Below are positions 30,672 through 33,871 of a stretch of DNA of 33,871 nt, piece after piece (the stretch's first letter is position 1; every line of letters starts with the position of its first letter). The notes beneath the pieces are model-generated. The model was given only the letters and a program-made list of their open reading frames with translations. It searched no databases and was not told where the DNA came from. The DNA comes from Phycisphaerales bacterium (GTDB taxonomy: Bacteria; Planctomycetota; Phycisphaerae; Phycisphaerales; SM1A02), in contig JAKVBQ010000034.1 in NCBI GenBank assembly GCA_022447205.1, forward strand, positions 1-33,871, in the 5' to 3' direction. The position numbers and the translations under genes were made by a program.

Positions 30672-33014
30672 GGGGCAGGCGCCCCAGGCGCCGAGCAGGA
30701 TCGCCAGGTCGGTGCCATCCACGGTGCCGTCCTCGTTGATGTCCGCGCCCGGCATCGCACTGCCCCATGATCCGAGGATGAAGGCGAGATCGCTGCCGTC
30801 GACCTTGTCGTCCCCGTTCAGGTCGGCGTCGCATCCGGGCAGGAGGATCACACCGTCCTCTCCCTCGATCACGCCCTGGTTGAACAGCTGCCGGGTGTAG
30901 ATCCGACATCCGTTGGTGACGAGTCGTCCACCGGGTTCGATGGTCAGGGCGTCCACGTAGAGCACCTCGCAGGGCGCGTTGGAGAAGTTGGGGTGGTTGT
31001 TGACGAGGAAGGTCTCGGAACCGGTCTTGATTCGAAGGGATCCGATCGGGAAGTTGGCGGGGTTGAAGCCGTCCTCCGTGGGGCCGACGTCGAGACTGAG
31101 GGTCTCCAGCTTCTGCGGCCCGCCGGTGAGTCCGGTCATCTCGATCGTGGCCATGGAGAGTTTGAACCGGGACGGGTCGTTGATCGCGATGTCGAACCGA
31201 CCACCGACGCCCAGGCGCCAGATCGGATCGGGGAGGCTCAGCGCGGCCTCGCTGCCGAGGACGTAGTCACCAGCGATCGAGATGCCGTCGCCCTCTTCCG
31301 TGTGGCCTCCTCCCATGAAGCCGTTGTTCACCTCACCGATGATCGTGCCCGAGTTCTCGATGTCGCCGTAGACGTAGAGAATGCCACGCTGCACGATCGT
31401 GGTGCCCTCGTTGGTCAAGGATCCGTAGAGGTTGGTGTCGCCCGCCACCCGGGTGGTGGCTGTGGGTCCGTTGAAGTACTTCTCGTCCTCGCTGTAGACG
31501 TCGCCCTCGAGGTAGACCAGACCGGCCTGGTTCTCGATCTGCTCGGAGAAGAAGATCGACGCGTCGTCCTGGATGAGGATGCCTCCTGAGCCGATCTGCA
31601 GTCGGTTGAGGAGGAGCGTTCCGGAACGGGGTGCGATGAGGGTTCCCTGGAGGGTGTAGCCGCCGCTGACCCCGGTCTTGTCCAGGAACGCGGAACCGTC
31701 GCCCGGGAGCAGCATCAGGTCCGGGCCGATGATGGCCGGTCCGCGGGTCTCATAGCGGATCGCGTTGCCGCGGCCGTCGACCACTGCGTCGGCGAGGAAG
31801 CTCTCCATGCCCACGACGAGATCCTCGCCGTTTTCCGCATCCACGGCCGCGGCCTCGAGCGTGGGGTACCAGATCCCGCTGTCACGGTTGAGCACCGCGG
31901 GCAGTTGTTCCGCACGGTTCATCCGGATTCGAAGGTTCTTGTCGACGAAGCCGGCGGATGCCACGTCGAGGTCGGTGTCGCCGTCGAGGTCGCCGAGGGT
32001 GGAGGAGAATGACATCATCTCCTCGAGCGCCTGTTCCTGGATGGTGAACGAACCGGTGCCGTCGTTCATCATTGCACGGTCGATGCCGTTGAATGTGGTG
32101 AACCACCCATCGAGGTCACCATCGCCGTCGAGGTCGCCGAGGGTGACCTTGACGCCGCCGTCGAGTCGCTGACCGCTGTCGGAGAAGAATCCGAACCCGT
32201 TGTTCATCCAGATCTGATCGCCGCCCTGGGCGTCGCACACCACGGCGTCGAGATCCTCGTCACCGTCGAGATCGCCGAGGGCGACCCCGTAGTTCTGCGT
32301 CATCCCGACCGCCTGCATCGACTGTTCGTAGTTGCCCGAACCGTCGTTGAGCCAGAGGCCGTCGTCGCCGTAGAAGTTCGCGCACCAGGCGTCGAGATCA
32401 CCGTCGCCGTTGATGTCCCCGAGTGCGACCGTGTAGGTGTCGCTGTCCCCGAGCTCCTGACCGGAATCGACGAACTGGCCGTTGCCGTCGTTCAGCCAGA
32501 CCCGGTTCGGGTTCTCCAGGTTTCCCACGAAGGCGTCGAGATCCAGGTCGCCGTCGACGTCCCCGAGGACGACTGACCAGCTCTCGTTGTTTCCGAGTGA
32601 TTGTTCGGAGTCGGTGAAGGTGCCGTTGCCGTCGTTGAGCCAGACCCGGTTGGGGGCGTCCGGGTCGCTTGGCGCGGGACCGTTCGCCACCCAGATGTCG
32701 AGGTCTTCGTCCCCGTCGAGGTCACCCAGTGCGATGGACATGCTCGAGTAGGTACCGAGTTCCTGGCCGGTGTCGGAGAAGTTGCCGACGCCGTCGTTCA
32801 GCCAGACTTCATTGCCCCGGAATCTCGCTATCACCAGGTCAAGGTCCCCGTCCGCATCCACGTCACCTATGGCGACTTCGGTCACGTCGGTGTTCCAGCT
32901 GAACAGCTCGGATTCGACGAACTCGAACGTCGTCTGGGCGCCGGCCACGACGGGTGACAGGAGGATCGGGAGGGCGGACAGCAGGTGGACGGCGGGGGTG
33001 CGGTGGATCGACAT
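30669..33014 (-). CDS. Large FG-GAP/VCBS propeller plus beta-strand protein with dockerin-like end
   Basis: A 781-residue exported protein. A signal peptide (LLSALPILLSPVVAGAQ) precedes seven FG-GAP/VCBS units (from AIGDVDADGDLDLVIARF to TLGDLDGDTDLDVASAG). Residues about 370-700 form a different domain with regularly spaced strands and phrases such as GYTLQGTLIAPRSGTLLLNR and LYVYGDIENSGTIIGE, resembling autotransporter-like or adhesin-like beta-helix or beta-solenoid segments. The end has two calcium loops (DLNGDDKVDGSDLAFILGSW, DINEDGTVDGTDLAILLGAW) and WGACP. Its propeller part is paralogous to the 29238 gene, so the solenoid domain was added or lost in one of them. The 5' leader contains AGGAAGAAAGAACG before the ATG, like its paralogues. 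Likely a surface or secreted binding protein. Confidence 0.86.
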   Translation of the reverse strand: MSIHRTPAVHLLSALPILLSPVVAGAQTTFEFVESELFSWNTDVTEVAIGDVDADGDLDLVIARFRGNEVWLNDGVGNFSDTGQELGTYSSMSIALGDLDGDEDLDIWVANGPAPSDPDAPNRVWLNDGNGTFTDSEQSLGNNESWSVVLGDVDGDLDLDAFVGNLENPNRVWLNDGNGQFVDSGQELGDSDTYTVALGDINGDGDLDAWCANFYGDDGLWLNDGSGNYEQSMQAVGMTQNYGVALGDLDGDEDLDAVVCDAQGGDQIWMNNGFGFFSDSGQRLDGGVKVTLGDLDGDGDLDGWFTTFNGIDRAMMNDGTGSFTIQEQALEEMMSFSSTLGDLDGDTDLDVASAGFVDKNLRIRMNRAEQLPAVLNRDSGIWYPTLEAAAVDAENGEDLVVGMESFLADAVVDGRGNAIRYETRGPAIIGPDLMLLPGDGSAFLDKTGVSGGYTLQGTLIAPRSGTLLLNRLQIGSGGILIQDDASIFFSEQIENQAGLVYLEGDVYSEDEKYFNGPTATTRVAGDTNLYGSLTNEGTTIVQRGILYVYGDIENSGTIIGEVNNGFMGGGHTEEGDGISIAGDYVLGSEAALSLPDPIWRLGVGGRFDIAINDPSRFKLSMATIEMTGLTGGPQKLETLSLDVGPTEDGFNPANFPIGSLRIKTGSETFLVNNHPNFSNAPCEVLYVDALTIEPGGRLVTNGCRIYTRQLFNQGVIEGEDGVILLPGCDADLNGDDKVDGSDLAFILGSWGSAMPGADINEDGTVDGTDLAILLGAWGACP

Positions 33015-33032
33015 CGTTCTTTCTTCCTATGG

Positions 33033-33049
33033 GGATACGGAATGTATCC
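33033..33049. promoter_or_regulatory. Inverted repeat upstream of the 781-residue protein gene
   Basis: GGATAC and GTATCC are separated by 5 bases, about 20 bases upstream of the ATG at 33014. It could be an operator or a leader hairpin. I did not find this dyad in the corresponding leaders of the two paralogous genes. Confidence 0.35.
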
Positions 33050-33074
33050 GGCCCCAATCTAGTGGAGGCCACCG

Positions 33075-33152
33075 CCGGCACCAAGCAGAAGTTGCTGCAA
33101 TGGGCTGAGTCGGGTTGTTACTGGTGGGTTGTTCAGGACGAGAGGGGGGTCA
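33075..33152 (-). repeat. Conserved 3' flanking repeat, copy 4
   Basis: A 78-base segment at the stop and 3' flank of the 33150 gene, aligned without gaps to copy 1. The conservation outside the coding region extends about 75 bases. Confidence 0.8.
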
Positions 33153-33871
33153 GGGGCAGACGCCCCAGGCGCCGAGGATGATGTTGAGGTCGGCGCCGTC
33201 GACGAGGCCGTTGCCGTCAATGTCATAAAGCTGGTTTGTACTGTCCCAATTGCCGAGGATTCGACTGAGGTCCAAGCCATCAACCTTGCCATCCAGATTC
33301 ACGTCGCCAAGGCATGGATCCTTGCTGGCGATGTTCCTGTGCCACGTGGCATTGATGAAGTCTGGCGTCCCGGAGTTGCGTGACCAAATCAGTATGAGGT
33401 CTGGTTGTGAATCACCGTCTACGTCGTACAAGCACGGGTACAGCGTCCAATTGCCAGTCATGTCGTCCGGAGCAATGTCATCGAAACTGAAGACCACTGG
33501 TGTATTGGCGAGTACCCATCCGTTGTCGCCTTTGATGATTGATTGAAATGACAACGTGGGTGTACCTGTCGGGCCTTCGTTTCTGAAGCTCCAGCTCGAC
33601 GTGCTTGGGAGGTATACGTAACGCATCGTTGATGGTTGGTCATTGTTGAACTCCCACGGCTCGGTTCTCAGCGTTGCGTCGAAAATGAGACGGTCCTGAA
33701 TGCCATCGCCATCCAGATCCGTTGCAGGGAACTGCTGTTCCGGTGAAAAACCGAAAGGAACGTTGAACCAGAATGGTTTCGTGTTCGCTGGTGAACCAAG
33801 GCAGATGGTTTGTCCGGTCTGCTCGAAGAGTCGGATCGGTGAGTTCTCCAGGCATGCAGTCTGTGTCGGTA
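33150..33871 (-). CDS. C-terminal part of a secreted dockerin-like protein (cut by right edge)
   Basis: The frame stays open from the right edge of the window down to the stop at 33150, so this is one partial gene of at least 240 codons; an ATG at 33626 is internal, not the start. Visible content includes DLDGDGIQDRLIFD and DVDGDSQPDLILIW, FG-GAP/VCBS-like calcium loops, separated by stretches such as SIIKGDNGWVLANTPVVFSF. The end has two calcium-loop repeats (DVNLDGKVDGLDLSRILGNW, DIDGNGLVDGADLNIILGAW) and GVCP. Base composition is clearly less GC-rich than the neighbouring genes from about 33200 onwards, and codon use is more relaxed. The 3' flank matches that of the 28517 gene closely. Function unknown. 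Confidence 0.8.
   Translation of the reverse strand, partial: PTQTACLENSPIRLFEQTGQTICLGSPANTKPFWFNVPFGFSPEQQFPATDLDGDGIQDRLIFDATLRTEPWEFNNDQPSTMRYVYLPSTSSWSFRNEGPTGTPTLSFQSIIKGDNGWVLANTPVVFSFDDIAPDDMTGNWTLYPCLYDVDGDSQPDLILIWSRNSGTPDFINATWHRNIASKDPCLGDVNLDGKVDGLDLSRILGNWDSTNQLYDIDGNGLVDGADLNIILGAWGVCP

Noticed and set aside
29238-33014. Regular DNA repeats spaced by about 140 bases resembling an array
   Set aside because: They are in-frame codons of FG-GAP/VCBS units, not CRISPR repeats; spacers are coding and no cas gene is present.
33640-33855. Separate 71-codon gene near the right edge
   Set aside because: The frame of the 33150 gene remains open to the window edge with calcium-loop sequence, so this other frame is a shadow.

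Overview
The window looks like a piece of a Phycisphaerae-type planctomycete chromosome. The DNA is GC-rich. Seven large proteins end in a dockerin-like tail of the form D-x-(D/N)-G-D-x-x-V-D-G-x-D-L followed by W-G-x-C-P (or W-G-G-C-D in one), a signature I associate with that group. Shine-Dalgarno sites are inconsistent. I saw no tRNA, rRNA, CRISPR array or transposase gene. The taxonomic call is an inference from protein style.

Bases 1-11407 hold a biosynthetic locus. Ten minus-strand genes form one tightly packed operon. In transcription order they are: ABC ATPase, PlsC-type acyltransferase, LpxL/HtrB-type acyltransferase, ABC-2 permease, acyl carrier protein (ACP), FabZ-like dehydratase, a ketosynthase fused to a ketosynthase-like chain-length-factor domain, a chorismatase, a flavin-dependent halogenase and an acyl-activating ligase. 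A family 2 glycosyltransferase, cut by the left edge, converges on the ligase. The set matches the logic of aryl polyene / xanthomonadin-type pigments: chorismate gives a hydroxybenzoate starter, the ligase loads it on the ACP, the ketosynthase and dehydratase build a polyene, the halogenase decorates it, acyltransferases and the glycosyltransferase attach it to a lipid, and the ABC pair exports it. No ketoreductase is in the window; it may lie to the left.

Bases 11641-17291 are mixed: a secreted beta-helix protein with a dockerin-like end, a 14-TM-type MFS exporter, a small cupin, and a secreted helical protein built from seven tandem copies of a roughly 37-residue unit.

Bases 17402-22811 form a second compact locus: two tandem cytochrome P450s, then in the opposite direction a third P450 followed by a stand-alone carrier protein, and divergently a thioesterase-like alpha/beta hydrolase with cysteine in place of the nucleophilic serine. 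This resembles a module that oxidises a carrier-bound substrate and then releases or transfers it. The substrate is unknown. It may work with the first locus or independently.

Bases 22945-33871 are dominated by secreted repeat proteins: three paralogous right-handed beta-helix proteins (two with calcium-binding thrombospondin type 3-like stretches), then four FG-GAP/VCBS-type or related proteins, the last cut by the right edge. All carry the dockerin-like terminus. The last four share a conserved 3' flanking DNA segment, and three of them share a conserved 5' flank, which points to recent cassette-like duplication. A SAM-dependent methyltransferase sits between the two groups.
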